Below are positions 47,007 through 55,409 of a stretch of DNA of 64,000 bases, piece by piece. The stretch is from positions 1,984,001-2,048,000 of the forward strand of contig NZ_FWFO01000001.1 in assembly GCF_900172225.1 (NCBI RefSeq). Direction: 5' to 3'. The notes below the pieces were generated by a model, which ran no database searches, had not been told where the DNA came from, and saw only the letters and a program-made list of their open reading frames with translations. The stretch's first letter is position 1. Each line of letters starts with the position of its first letter. This DNA is from Falsiruegeria litorea R37 (GTDB lineage Bacteria > Pseudomonadota > Alphaproteobacteria > Rhodobacterales > Rhodobacteraceae). The translations under genes were made by a program, and so were the position numbers.

Positions 47007-48341
47007 ATGGCACAGGCCATGAAAATCGCGATTGTCGACGACGAACAGGATATGCGCCAATCCATCAGCCAGTGGCTTGCCCTGTCGGGCTATGACACCG
47101 AAACCTTTGGCAGCGCCGAAGAGGCGCTCAAGGTGCTGGGGCCGGACTATCCTGGAATCGTAATCTCGGACATCAAGATGCCGGGTATAGACGGGATGCA
47201 GTTCCTGAAGAAGCTGATGGGCTCGGACAGCACCCTGCCGGTGATCATGATCACCGGGCATGGCGACGTACCCATGGCGGTCGAGGCGATGCGCGTTGGC
47301 GCGTTCGATTTTCTGGAAAAGCCCTTTAACCCCGACCGGATGTCAGAGCTTGCCAAACGCGCGACCAACGCGCGGCGGCTCACCCTCGACAACCGGGCGC
47401 TGCGCCGCGAGCTGAGCGATGGCACCCAGCTGATGAACAAGCTGATCGGTGCCAGCCCGGTGATGGAGCGCCTGAAAGAGGATATTCTGGATCTCGGCCA
47501 AGCTGACGGTCACGTTCTGATCGACGGCGAGACCGGAACAGGCAAGACGTTGGTGGCCCATGCGTTGCATGCGGTTGGCAGTCGCGCCGGCAAGAAATTC
47601 GTCCTGGTCTCGTGCGGAGCTCTGGAAGAAGAAGCGCTGACCAAGCGCCTGTTTGGTCCAATGCTGCCCGAAGACACGCAATTGCCCGCCATCGAAGAGG
47701 CCCGCGGTGGCACCTTGGTGCTCGAAGATATCGAGGCGCTCAGCGACACGCTACAGGCGCGGCTGCTCAATGTGATTAACGAGCAGGGCACACCGGCCGA
47801 GACGCGCATCATCGCCATCTCGAACCTGCAAGAGGCGGGCCGCACTTGCGAAGACGCCCTGCGCCCGGATCTGTTCTATCGCCTGGCCGCGCTGCGCCTG
47901 ACCATGCCGCCACTGCGTCAACGGGGCGAGGATATCTTGTCGCTTTTCACCCGTTTGAGTGAGCAGTTCGCGGATGAATACGGCTGCGATGCTCCGCAGG
48001 TCAGCGCACAAGAAGCCGCACAGCTGTTGCAGGCGCCTTGGCCGGGGAACGTGCGCCAGTTGATCAATATCGCCGAGCGCGCGGTGCTGCAGGCGCGTCG
48101 TGGATCGGGCACCATCGCATCGCTGTTGATGTCCGATCACGAGGAAATGCAGCCGGTCATGACAACCGAGGGCAAGCCGCTCAAGGAGTATGTCGAGGCG
48201 TTTGAGCGCATGCTCATCGACAACACCATGCGCCGCCACAAGGGCTCTATCGCCTCCGTGATGGAAGAACTTTGCCTGCCGCGCCGAACCTTGAACGAAA
48301 AGATGGCGAAATACGGCCTGCAACGGTCCGACTATCTGTAA
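47007..48341 (+). CDS. dctD: DctD-type response regulator lacking the GAFTGA loop
   Basis: A 444-residue protein with a receiver (phosphoacceptor Asp near residue 54 in VISDIKMPG), an AAA+ domain with Walker A GETGTGKT near 171-178 and a FIS-like HTH at the C-terminus (GSIASVMEELCLPRRTLNEKM). The usual GAFTGA loop is missing: after KRLFG the sequence goes straight to PMLPEDTQLPAIEEA. The Walker B region is LVLEDIE instead of the common LFLDEI. Without GAFTGA, sigma-54 contact is unlikely, as in NtrC of R. capsulatus, which works with sigma-70. Its dct transport target genes are not in the window. Confidence 0.9.
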   Translation: MAQAMKIAIVDDEQDMRQSISQWLALSGYDTETFGSAEEALKVLGPDYPGIVISDIKMPGIDGMQFLKKLMGSDSTLPVIMITGHGDVPMAVEAMRVGAFDFLEKPFNPDRMSELAKRATNARRLTLDNRALRRELSDGTQLMNKLIGASPVMERLKEDILDLGQADGHVLIDGETGTGKTLVAHALHAVGSRAGKKFVLVSCGALEEEALTKRLFGPMLPEDTQLPAIEEARGGTLVLEDIEALSDTLQARLLNVINEQGTPAETRIIAISNLQEAGRTCEDALRPDLFYRLAALRLTMPPLRQRGEDILSLFTRLSEQFADEYGCDAPQVSAQEAAQLLQAPWPGNVRQLINIAERAVLQARRGSGTIASLLMSDHEEMQPVMTTEGKPLKEYVEAFERMLIDNTMRRHKGSIASVMEELCLPRRTLNEKMAKYGLQRSDYL

Positions 48342-48346
48342 ATACC

Positions 48347-48421
48347 GGCCGAGGGGGGCAGCCCCCCTCGGCCGCCTTCGGCAGCATTCATCGCCGCCGT
48401 ATTTTCAACAAGAAGAAGAGC
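48347..48421 (+). repeat. Hairpin-plus-tail repeat element, copy C
   Basis: A perfect 12-bp hairpin (GGCCGAGGGGGG-CAG-CCCCCCTCGGCC, 48347-48373) follows dctD. The tail GTATTTTCAACAAGAAGAAG begins at 48399. The tail matches copies at 23118, 37074 and 41765. The region between holds CGCCTTCGGCAG-type GC-rich sequence. Confidence 0.7.
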
Positions 48422-48670
48422 AAGCATCGCACTGTTCGCGTTGCCGCGGCTTGAAGATGCATTGACCTATTGTCTTTTCCACAGGCTTGGTCTTATGGTG
48501 ACCGGACGGGCGTTGCGAATGTCGCATAGTAAGTCCCCGACTTGAGATTCGCTGTTTGATCCTACCCGGCAAGCCCCGTGGCGATCGAACAGACCGATTG
48601 AGCCCTGCATAGGTTGCGACTTGTTCAGGGCAATGTAGTGCCTTCGCCCCACATGGGGTGAAAGGAAATA

Positions 48671-48787
48671 ATGGGCAGGCGCCGGGACAAACCCCGCCTG
48701 TCGGAGAAGAACCGCGATGACGCGCGCGCAAGATACGAGACATCGGGCAGGGGGCCAATTGGTCAGACCCTGCCGCGCGCCGTCTGA
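48671..48787 (+). CDS. Possible 38-residue leader ORF upstream of rne
   Basis: ATG 48671 follows AAAGGAAATA and opens a frame of 38 codons, very rich in Arg and Lys (MGRRRDKPRLSEKNRDD... to TGA 48787). The frame holds two hairpins and lies 87 bases before rne. A hairpin CCCC-ACAT-GGGG just upstream partly covers the SD region. It may be a translated leader peptide or a chance frame. The rest of 48422-48670 and 48788-48874 shows no gene to me. Confidence 0.35.
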   Translation: MGRRRDKPRLSEKNRDDARARYETSGRGPIGQTLPRAV

Positions 48788-48874
48788 TATCGCCCCAAAA
48801 AGCCACCCCTTCAATCTAACCGGACCACCTGGACAGGTCAGGTTCGGCAGGTTGCGGCGGTGCACCAAGGTAAC

Positions 48875-51800
48875 ATGGCAAAGAAGATGCTTATCGATGC
48901 CACCCACGCCGAGGAAACTCGGGTTGTGGTGGTCGACGGAAACAAGGTCGAGGAGTTCGATTTTGAATCCGAAAACAAACGCCAGCTCGCTGGCAACATC
49001 TACCTCGCAAAGGTAACACGGGTCGAACCATCGCTGCAGGCGGCGTTTGTGGACTATGGCGGCAACCGTCATGGGTTCTTGGCCTTTTCCGAAATCCACC
49101 CGGATTACTATCAGATCCCGGTCGCGGACCGCGAAGCTCTGATGGAAGAAGAACGCGCTTACGCCGAAGCGATGAAAGCGCGTGACGAGGAAGAAGAGAC
49201 CAAGCCAAAGCGCAAGCCCCGCTCGCGGTCCAAGTCCAAAGCAGCCAAAGTCACGACCGAGGATGCCGTCGAGACCAAAGAGGTCGAAACCGAAATCAGC
49301 GGCATGGAAACCATCGACCTCACCGACGAGTCGGATGAGGTGGACGTGGTTGACCCGCTTGAGGGCAGCTCGCCCATGGAGCGGGTGGCTGATACTCCGG
49401 TCGAAGAGCCCGAGACCGCCGAGACGGATACGGCCGAGCCAGCAGTGGACACCACGGAAGCTCCTGCCGTTGAAGAGTCGGAAGCTGCGACTGAAGACGC
49501 CGCTGCAGAAGAAGCTGATGCTCCAAGTGCCGAAGAAGCCGCGGCTGAAGGGGCCGAGGCCCAGTCCGAAGAGACGACAGCTGAGGCAACGGATGCGGCG
49601 GAAGCCAAGGAACAGCCCACTGAAGCTGGGGCCGAGGAGGCGACTGCCGAGGCTGAGGCGGAAACCACCGAGGCCGAACAGGATGACGCCGACGAGGAAG
49701 AGACCGCACGCAAGGCCGATGCCACGTCCAAGGACGACAGCATTGAATCCGTAGCAGACGAAGACGACAGCGACGACATCCGTCCGCCGCGCAAACCGCG
49801 CCCGCGCCGTTACAAGATCCAGGAAGTCATCAAGGTCCGTCAGGTCCTGCTGGTGCAGGTCGTTAAAGAAGAGCGCGGCAACAAGGGCGCGGCCCTGACC
49901 ACCTATCTGTCGCTGGCCGGTCGCTACTGCGTCCTGATGCCCAACACCGCCCGTGGTGGTGGCATCAGCCGCAAGATCACCAACGCCGCCGACCGTAAGA
50001 AACTGAAAGAGATCGCCGCCGAAATCGACGTGCCGACCGGCGCAGGCCTGATCGTGCGTACCGCCGGTGCCAAACGCACAAAGGCCGAGATCAAGCGCGA
50101 CTATGAATACCTGCAACGCTTGTGGGAACAGATCCGCGAATTGACGCTCAAGTCGATCGCGCCCGCCAAGATCTATGAAGAAGGCGACCTGATCAAACGT
50201 TCGATCCGCGATCTTTATAACCGCGAAATCGACGAGGTCTTTGTCGAAGGCGAGCGTGGCTATCGCATCGCCAAGGACTTCATGAAGATGATCATGCCGT
50301 CCCACGCCAAGAACGTGAAACGGTACGAGGACGCGCTGCCCTTGTTTGCGCGCTATCAGGTGGAAAGCTATCTGGCGGGGATGTTCAACCCGACCGTGCA
50401 GCTGAAATCGGGCGGCTACATTGTCATCGGCGTGACCGAGGCTCTGGTTGCGATCGACGTCAACTCTGGCCGGGCCACCAAAGAAGGCTCGATCGAGGAA
50501 ACCGCGCTCAAGACAAATTTGGAGGCGGCCGAAGAGGTCGCACGCCAGCTGCGTCTGCGCGACCTCGCAGGCCTGATCGTCATCGACTTCATCGACATGG
50601 ACGAGCGCAAGAACAACGCCGCCGTCGAAAAGCGGATGAAGGACAAGCTCAAGACCGACCGCGCGCGCATCCAGGTGGGCCGCATCTCGGGCTTTGGCTT
50701 GATGGAGATGAGCCGCCAGCGTCTGCGCCCGGGCATGATCGAGGCGACAACGCAGCCGTGCCCCTCGTGCCACGGCACCGGCCTGATCCGCTCGGACGAC
50801 AACATGGCGCTGTCGATCCTGCGTCAGATCGAAGAGGAAGGCACCCGCCGCCGCTCGCGCGAAGTTCTGGTGCGTTGCCCGGTGAACATCGCCAACTTCC
50901 TGATGAACCAGAAACGCGAGCACATCGCCCAGATCGAAGCGCGCTACGGCCTGTCCGTGCGCATCGAAGGCGACGTGCATCTGGTCAGCCCCGATTTCTC
51001 GCTTGAGAAGTTCAAGACCGCGACCCGCACCGTGCCCGAGGCAACAGCGCCGGTGGTATCGGTGGATACGTCACTGATGGATCAGATCGACGCTGACGAG
51101 GCGCAAGACGTCGAGGCAGAGGTCGAGGCAGCAGAGCCTGCGGATGCCGACGACAAACCCAAGCGTAAGCGACGTCGCCGCCGTCGGCGTCGTGGCGGAA
51201 ACGGTGGAGATCAGGCCCAGGGTCACTCGGACTCGGAGGACGGCGACGAGCCCGAGACCAAAGCGGATGCGGAAGCTTCGGCTGAGGCCGAAGAGGCACC
51301 GGCGGCAGACGCAGAGCAAGCTGAGGCTGAAAAGTCTGACGCAGCGCCAGAAGCTGCCGAGGACGCGCCCAAGCCCAAACGCCGCCGCCGTTCGCGCAAA
51401 AAGGCCGAGGATACTGCGGATGACGTAAAGGCTGCTGAAGGTGATGACACAGCGCCTGTTGCCGGCGACGCTGTCGCGGATAGTGAAGACGCGGCCAAGA
51501 AAGAAGCCAAGCCGAAACGCCGCCGCACCCGCAAGAAGGCCGAGCCCGAAGCTGTTGCCGAAGACGCGGCTGCTGAGGCTCCGTTGGAAGAGGTCGCTGT
51601 GGACGTCGCTGGAGAGCCCGCTGCCGCAACCGATGCACCGCAAGCCCCGGCTGAGGTTGAGGAGGGGCCTGTGGCCGAGGCGGTCGAGGAGACGCCCGCC
51701 GAAGAGGCTGTGGCCGAGAAACCGGTTGAAGCCCCTGCCGCTGAAGATTTGGCTGTAGAAGAGACGGCGAATGAACCTGAGACACAGGACCAAGAGCCTA

Positions 51801-51955
51801 TCGTCGCTGCGGTGGAGGAAGCCCCCGAAGCCGAAGCCCAAGAGCCGCAACCCGAACCGGTTCTGGAAACCGTAGCCGAGGAACCTGCGCCTGCGCCGGA
51901 ACCGGCTGAACCGCCCAAGCCGAAAAAACGCGGCTGGTGGTCGCTGGGAAGCTGA
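48875..51955 (+). CDS. rne: Ribonuclease E
   Basis: A 1026-residue endoribonuclease that starts mRNA decay and processes rRNA. The S1 domain (GNIYLAKVTRVEPSLQAAFVDYG) is split by an acidic Ala/Glu/Thr insert of about 200 residues (about 90-300) typical of Alphaproteobacteria. The catalytic region has ALVAIDVNSG and GLIVIDFIDM with the two metal-binding Asp, the zinc link CPSCHGTG, and a long disordered C-terminal tail with KRRRRR, RNA-binding and acidic stretches. ATG 48875 has AAGG before it. A strong terminator follows. Confidence 0.96.
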   Translation: MAKKMLIDATHAEETRVVVVDGNKVEEFDFESENKRQLAGNIYLAKVTRVEPSLQAAFVDYGGNRHGFLAFSEIHPDYYQIPVADREALMEEERAYAEAMKARDEEEETKPKRKPRSRSKSKAAKVTTEDAVETKEVETEISGMETIDLTDESDEVDVVDPLEGSSPMERVADTPVEEPETAETDTAEPAVDTTEAPAVEESEAATEDAAAEEADAPSAEEAAAEGAEAQSEETTAEATDAAEAKEQPTEAGAEEATAEAEAETTEAEQDDADEEETARKADATSKDDSIESVADEDDSDDIRPPRKPRPRRYKIQEVIKVRQVLLVQVVKEERGNKGAALTTYLSLAGRYCVLMPNTARGGGISRKITNAADRKKLKEIAAEIDVPTGAGLIVRTAGAKRTKAEIKRDYEYLQRLWEQIRELTLKSIAPAKIYEEGDLIKRSIRDLYNREIDEVFVEGERGYRIAKDFMKMIMPSHAKNVKRYEDALPLFARYQVESYLAGMFNPTVQLKSGGYIVIGVTEALVAIDVNSGRATKEGSIEETALKTNLEAAEEVARQLRLRDLAGLIVIDFIDMDERKNNAAVEKRMKDKLKTDRARIQVGRISGFGLMEMSRQRLRPGMIEATTQPCPSCHGTGLIRSDDNMALSILRQIEEEGTRRRSREVLVRCPVNIANFLMNQKREHIAQIEARYGLSVRIEGDVHLVSPDFSLEKFKTATRTVPEATAPVVSVDTSLMDQIDADEAQDVEAEVEAAEPADADDKPKRKRRRRRRRRGGNGGDQAQGHSDSEDGDEPETKADAEASAEAEEAPAADAEQAEAEKSDAAPEAAEDAPKPKRRRRSRKKAEDTADDVKAAEGDDTAPVAGDAVADSEDAAKKEAKPKRRRTRKKAEPEAVAEDAAAEAPLEEVAVDVAGEPAAATDAPQAPAEVEEGPVAEAVEETPAEEAVAEKPVEAPAAEDLAVEETANEPETQDQEPIVAAVEEAPEAEAQEPQPEPVLETVAEEPAPAPEPAEPPKPKKRGWWSLGS

Positions 51956-51990
51956 CCCCGCGTTTCAGTGCACTTGCATTGTGAAAAAAG

Positions 51991-52025
51991 AAAAAGCCCC
52001 CGGGGATTTCTTCGGGGGCTTTTTC
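51991..52025 (+). terminator. Intrinsic terminator after rne
   Basis: AAAAAGCCCCCG and CGGGGGCTTTTT form a strong stem with an 11-base loop and a T-run. Confidence 0.92.
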
Positions 52026-52107
52026 AATTTCTTTAGCCAAAGGAAGCTATGCGGACGAAGCGCCATTTCGCTGCGGTTGCGCGGATGGCGGCTTTCAGGC
52101 GCGAGCC

Positions 52108-52704
52108 TCACGGGTAATCTGGGTATGGAACGCTAAGATCAACGTAGGTTAGAAACTTCATGTAGCCGCGAACAGAATCTCTAAATTCTGTTACGGTGCC
52201 CAGCTCACGATCCTTGTAGGCGTGAATCGCATTTCGACGGCTTTGCACAAGTTGAAACATCTCTCGATGTTCCTCTACGAAGAGATTTGTGTGAATAACA
52301 TATCTACGCAGGACCTCGAGTGTTAGCCCGTCAGGCTCCTTGTGGGTCTTCTTCTTATGGTCGTAAGCATTCGCCTTCTTGAGCGCTTCAATGTCCGTCT
52401 GAAAATCCGAATAGTAAATTGAAAAGAAGAGCTTCAGAGTCCCTTCAAGTAACGCTCCCAGATTTGCCCAAGCCAAGATCGATTCCCCGTCGGTCATTGG
52501 GTCTCGAGCGATCCACAAATGAAGCGTTTTTGAAAGTGAGACCTGCCAGTCTAAGCGTGATCTGGAGAGCAAATTCGCGGCATCTTCGGGTGCCCAGCCA
52601 TGAGCAGAGGCCCAAAAAGCGGACAGCTTAGCATTTAGTGATATAATCTTTTCAACTACTTCAGTATCATTTTCCGATAACGCTTCGGCATCATAATTTC
52701 CCAT
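52108..52704 (-). CDS. HEPN-like orphan protein, possibly acquired
   Basis: A 198-residue helical protein whose sequence is visibly poorer in GC than its neighbours. Near the C-terminus it has QSRRNAIHAYKDRELG, where Rx4H with Asn fits the HEPN RNase/toxin motif. The rest is helical with SKTLHLWIARDPMTDGESILAWANLGALLEGTLKLFF. It has no partner antitoxin gene (MNT nucleotidyltransferase or similar) next to it. It could be a defence or toxin protein, or a non-catalytic HEPN domain. ATG 52704 has AAGGTCC upstream. The 195 bases upstream show no gene. Confidence 0.6.
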   Translation of the reverse strand: MGNYDAEALSENDTEVVEKIISLNAKLSAFWASAHGWAPEDAANLLSRSRLDWQVSLSKTLHLWIARDPMTDGESILAWANLGALLEGTLKLFFSIYYSDFQTDIEALKKANAYDHKKKTHKEPDGLTLEVLRRYVIHTNLFVEEHREMFQLVQSRRNAIHAYKDRELGTVTEFRDSVRGYMKFLTYVDLSVPYPDYP

Positions 52705-52899
52705 TTTGCGAGGACCTTGGTTGCAACTGTGCAGCGCCTGTAAATCATACTTTACTCCTCAATGCAGCCATTCGTTCGCATCGCAGCATTCGATAAAGTG
52801 GGCTCCAAACGGACATTCGTGGCAGCGACGCGTCATCTTGCTTGCGCGCCTTCGATCCATGTCCAATCCCAAATGAAGATCAGGCAAAACAGATCGTTG

Positions 52900-53130
52900 T
52901 TACCGTCGTTCGATCACATAGATCTGATGATTGTCAGCTTCAGACTGAGACACCAACCTGTGGCCACTTTCATGACAGAAATGCGGGACATCAATCACTG
53001 CGGCCGGATCATCGGCCAACAGGCGCAGTTGCGCGCCGGGGGACATGGATTTGAGCCGTTTGCGGGCCTTGAGAACGGGCAGGGGGCACAACAACCCCAG
53101 GGCGTCCAGCGTATCGGGTTCATCAGTCAT
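52900..53130 (-). CDS. tusA: TusA-family sulfur-carrier protein
   Basis: A 76-residue protein with the TusA/SirA fold: DALGLLCPLPVLKARKRL (the sulfur-carrying Cys in CPxP), SPGAQLRLLADDPAAVIDVPHFCHESGH. TusA moves sulfur for tRNA thiolation or molybdenum cofactor enzymes. The start is at ATG 53130 with GAAGG. It diverges from ccdA. Confidence 0.88.
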   Translation of the reverse strand: MTDEPDTLDALGLLCPLPVLKARKRLKSMSPGAQLRLLADDPAAVIDVPHFCHESGHRLVSQSEADNHQIYVIERR

Positions 53131-53235
53131 AACCTTCAGATATTCCGCCTGATCACGGCTGTCCACACTCTCACCACGAGGATGTGACCGGATGGCCCCG
53201 TGACGCGGGCCAATCGATGGCTTAAGTGCTGATGC

Positions 53236-53988
53236 ATGTTCGGAATTGAGATCATAGACGCGGGCCTGATTCCCGCCATGATGGTGGCCTTGCTTGGCGG
53301 CGTCATCAGCTTTCTGTCGCCCTGCGTCCTGCCCATCGTGCCGCCTTATCTGGCTTATATGAGCGGTGTGACCATCAACGAGATGCAGGACGAGGCGCGG
53401 GCGCGGCGCAAGGCGACCATTGCGGCGCTGTTCTTTGTGCTGGGGCTGTCGACGGTCTTTTTGCTGCTGGGGTTCACCGCGTCGGCTTTTGGCGCGTTTG
53501 TGCTGCAGAACCAGGAGTTGTTCACCAAGATCTCGGGCGGCGTGGTCATCCTGTTTGGTCTGCATTTCTTGGGCATCTTCCGCATTTCGATCCTGGACCG
53601 CGAAGCGCGGATGGAAACCGGTGATGCGGGCGGGTCGAGTTTCGGAGCCTATGTTCTGGGGCTGGCGTTTGCCTTCGGCTGGACCCCGTGTATTGGACCA
53701 CAACTGGGCGCAATCCTGTCTCTGGCCGCGTCTGAGGCTTCGGTGGCGCGTGGTACGCTGTTGCTGGGGGTTTATGCTGCAGGTCTTGGCATTCCGTTTC
53801 TGCTGGCGGCGATGTTCCTGAACCGCTCGATGCGGGTGATGAACAAGATCAAGCCGCATATGGGGACCATCGAAAAAGTCATGGGTGGGTTGCTCTTGGT
53901 TGTCGGCGTGATGTTGGTGACCGGAGCCTTCACACAATTCAGCTGGTGGCTGTTGGAAACCTTCCCCGGGTTGGCTGTTCTGGGGTAA
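53236..53988 (+). CDS. ccdA: Cytochrome c biogenesis/thiol transporter CcdA
   Basis: A 250-residue membrane protein with six helices that moves reducing equivalents from cytoplasmic thioredoxin to periplasmic thiols, including CcmG/CcmH. The redox Cys residues lie in FLSPCVLPIVPPYLAY and WTPCIGPQLGAILSLA. ATG 53236 has a weak SD. It is 14 kb from the ccm genes and about 3 kb from any other redox gene. Its divergent neighbour is tusA, so a shared thiol role is plausible. Confidence 0.92.
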   Translation: MFGIEIIDAGLIPAMMVALLGGVISFLSPCVLPIVPPYLAYMSGVTINEMQDEARARRKATIAALFFVLGLSTVFLLLGFTASAFGAFVLQNQELFTKISGGVVILFGLHFLGIFRISILDREARMETGDAGGSSFGAYVLGLAFAFGWTPCIGPQLGAILSLAASEASVARGTLLLGVYAAGLGIPFLLAAMFLNRSMRVMNKIKPHMGTIEKVMGGLLLVVGVMLVTGAFTQFSWWLLETFPGLAVLG

Positions 53989-54030
53989 GTCGTTTGCGTC
54001 GGCGCGGGGTGTGCTCCCGTCCGTCGTCAA

Positions 54031-54048
54031 TTTTTCTTGATGGAAAAA
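54031..54048. terminator. Short hairpin after ccdA
   Basis: TTTTTC-6-GAAAAA is a perfect AT-rich inverted repeat 43 bases after the ccdA stop; a GC-rich imperfect hairpin (54061-54086) follows it. The function is uncertain. The rest of 53989-54170 shows no gene. Confidence 0.4.
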
Positions 54049-54170
54049 CCTCCTCCCGTTGGGCCGGGCCTCGCTGCGCTCGGCCGTTGGTGCGCGTTGC
54101 CGACGAAGGCCTGCAAATTGCTGTAGTCTTGCCGCATTGATGGGGTAAGGTCGGGTCAAGAGGCCAGAGC

Positions 54171-55409
54171 ATGAGCAGTTCAAAACCCGCAACCACAGTC
54201 CGCCGTCGCCGGGTGTTTTACATCCCCGGCTACGACCCGATTCACCCACGCCGCTACCGCGAGCTGTATCGCAAGGAAAGCGCCGCGCAGGCCGATGTTT
54301 CGGACTATGAGATCGGGTTGAAACCCAAGACAACCAAGGGCCCCTATGGTTGGCACGTCACGTCGGTCCAAGATGGCGAGCAGGTCGAGGCGGATGTCGA
54401 GGTGTTGGTCTGGTCCGACATTGTGCGCGACAGCATGTCGTCGACCATACCAGCCACCTATTTGCAGCTTGTACGCACCGCCTGGATCTACATCGTCTCT
54501 GGTGCCCTATGGCGGCTGATGAAGCTGCGCAAAGGGCCTGTGATTGCGGCGCTTTACCCAGTTGGGATGTTGCTGTTGCAGTTGATCTTGGCCGCTTTGG
54601 TGGGCTGGGGCCTGGCCTCGGCCATAGGTCTGCTGGATGCAGTGCTGCCGAGCCTAGTTGTGAGGCTTGCAGGCGTAGGGGGCGGCTTGATGTCCGCGAT
54701 TGCAATTCTCCGTTGGTTCCGAGCGCGAGATGGCAAGCTCTTTGCCTATTACCTGATGCACGATTACGCCTATTCGGCGCAGTCGCGTGGTGCAAACCCA
54801 CCCGAATTAGAGGCGCGGATTGCTGAGTTCACCGAGCTTGTGGCCAATGCGCTGCAAGAGAATGTGGATGAGGTCCTGGTGGTCGGTCATTCATCCGGCG
54901 CCCATGTTGGCGTCTCTGTCCTGGCGGATTTGATCCGACAGGAGCGCGCGCCTGTTGAGGGTCCGGCTTTGGGGTTCCTGTCGCTGGGGCAAGTGGTGCC
55001 GATGGTGTCTTTCTTGCCCGAGGCCACGCGCCTACGTAGGGATCTGCGCTATCTGTCCACCCGGGATGAGCTGGCCTGGGTCGATGTTTCGGCGCCTGGC
55101 GATGGCTGTGCCTTTGCGCTGTGTGATCCGGTCACGGTCAGCGGTGTGGCGCCGGAAGAAAAACGCTGGCCGTTGGTGTTTTCGGCTGCCTTCACGCAAA
55201 CGCTGTCGCCCGAGCGATGGTCAGAGCTGCGGTGGCGGTTCTTTCGGTTGCACTTTCAGTACCTCTGCGCCTTTGACCGGCCTGGTGACTATGACTATTT
55301 CCGTATCACCGCAGGGCCGATGACCCTGGCGGACCGTTACCGCGACCGGGCGCCGTCCAAGTCGCGTATCGACGTGGCGGTTTCAAAATATACCTCGGTG
55401 GCTGCATGA
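54171..55409 (+). CDS. Alpha/beta-hydrolase-like protein with two membrane segments
   Basis: A 412-residue protein. It begins RRRVFYIPGYDPIHPRRYRELYRKE; two hydrophobic stretches (PVGMLLLQLILAALVGWGLAS and VVRLAGVGGGLMSAIAIL) lie around residues 130-185, and a lipase-like nucleophile motif VVGHSSGAH lies near 245. A later VDVSAPGDGCAF and FDRPGDYDYFRIT may hold the acid and His. The substrate is unknown. It overlaps the P450 gene by 4 bases (ATGA), so the two are cotranscribed. I do not recognise a named family. Confidence 0.7.
   Translation: MSSSKPATTVRRRRVFYIPGYDPIHPRRYRELYRKESAAQADVSDYEIGLKPKTTKGPYGWHVTSVQDGEQVEADVEVLVWSDIVRDSMSSTIPATYLQLVRTAWIYIVSGALWRLMKLRKGPVIAALYPVGMLLLQLILAALVGWGLASAIGLLDAVLPSLVVRLAGVGGGLMSAIAILRWFRARDGKLFAYYLMHDYAYSAQSRGANPPELEARIAEFTELVANALQENVDEVLVVGHSSGAHVGVSVLADLIRQERAPVEGPALGFLSLGQVVPMVSFLPEATRLRRDLRYLSTRDELAWVDVSAPGDGCAFALCDPVTVSGVAPEEKRWPLVFSAAFTQTLSPERWSELRWRFFRLHFQYLCAFDRPGDYDYFRITAGPMTLADRYRDRAPSKSRIDVAVSKYTSVAA

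Noticed and set aside
48467-50980. Long open frame on the minus strand over the rne leader and rne
   Set aside because: Its sequence mirrors the rne codons; rne on the plus strand has full RNase E motifs. The frame is a shadow with no family features.
53131-54333. Upstream extension of the tusA frame opposite ccdA and the hydrolase-like gene
   Set aside because: TusA proteins are about 76-80 residues and begin near MTDEPDTLDALG; the long extension is a shadow of ccdA.
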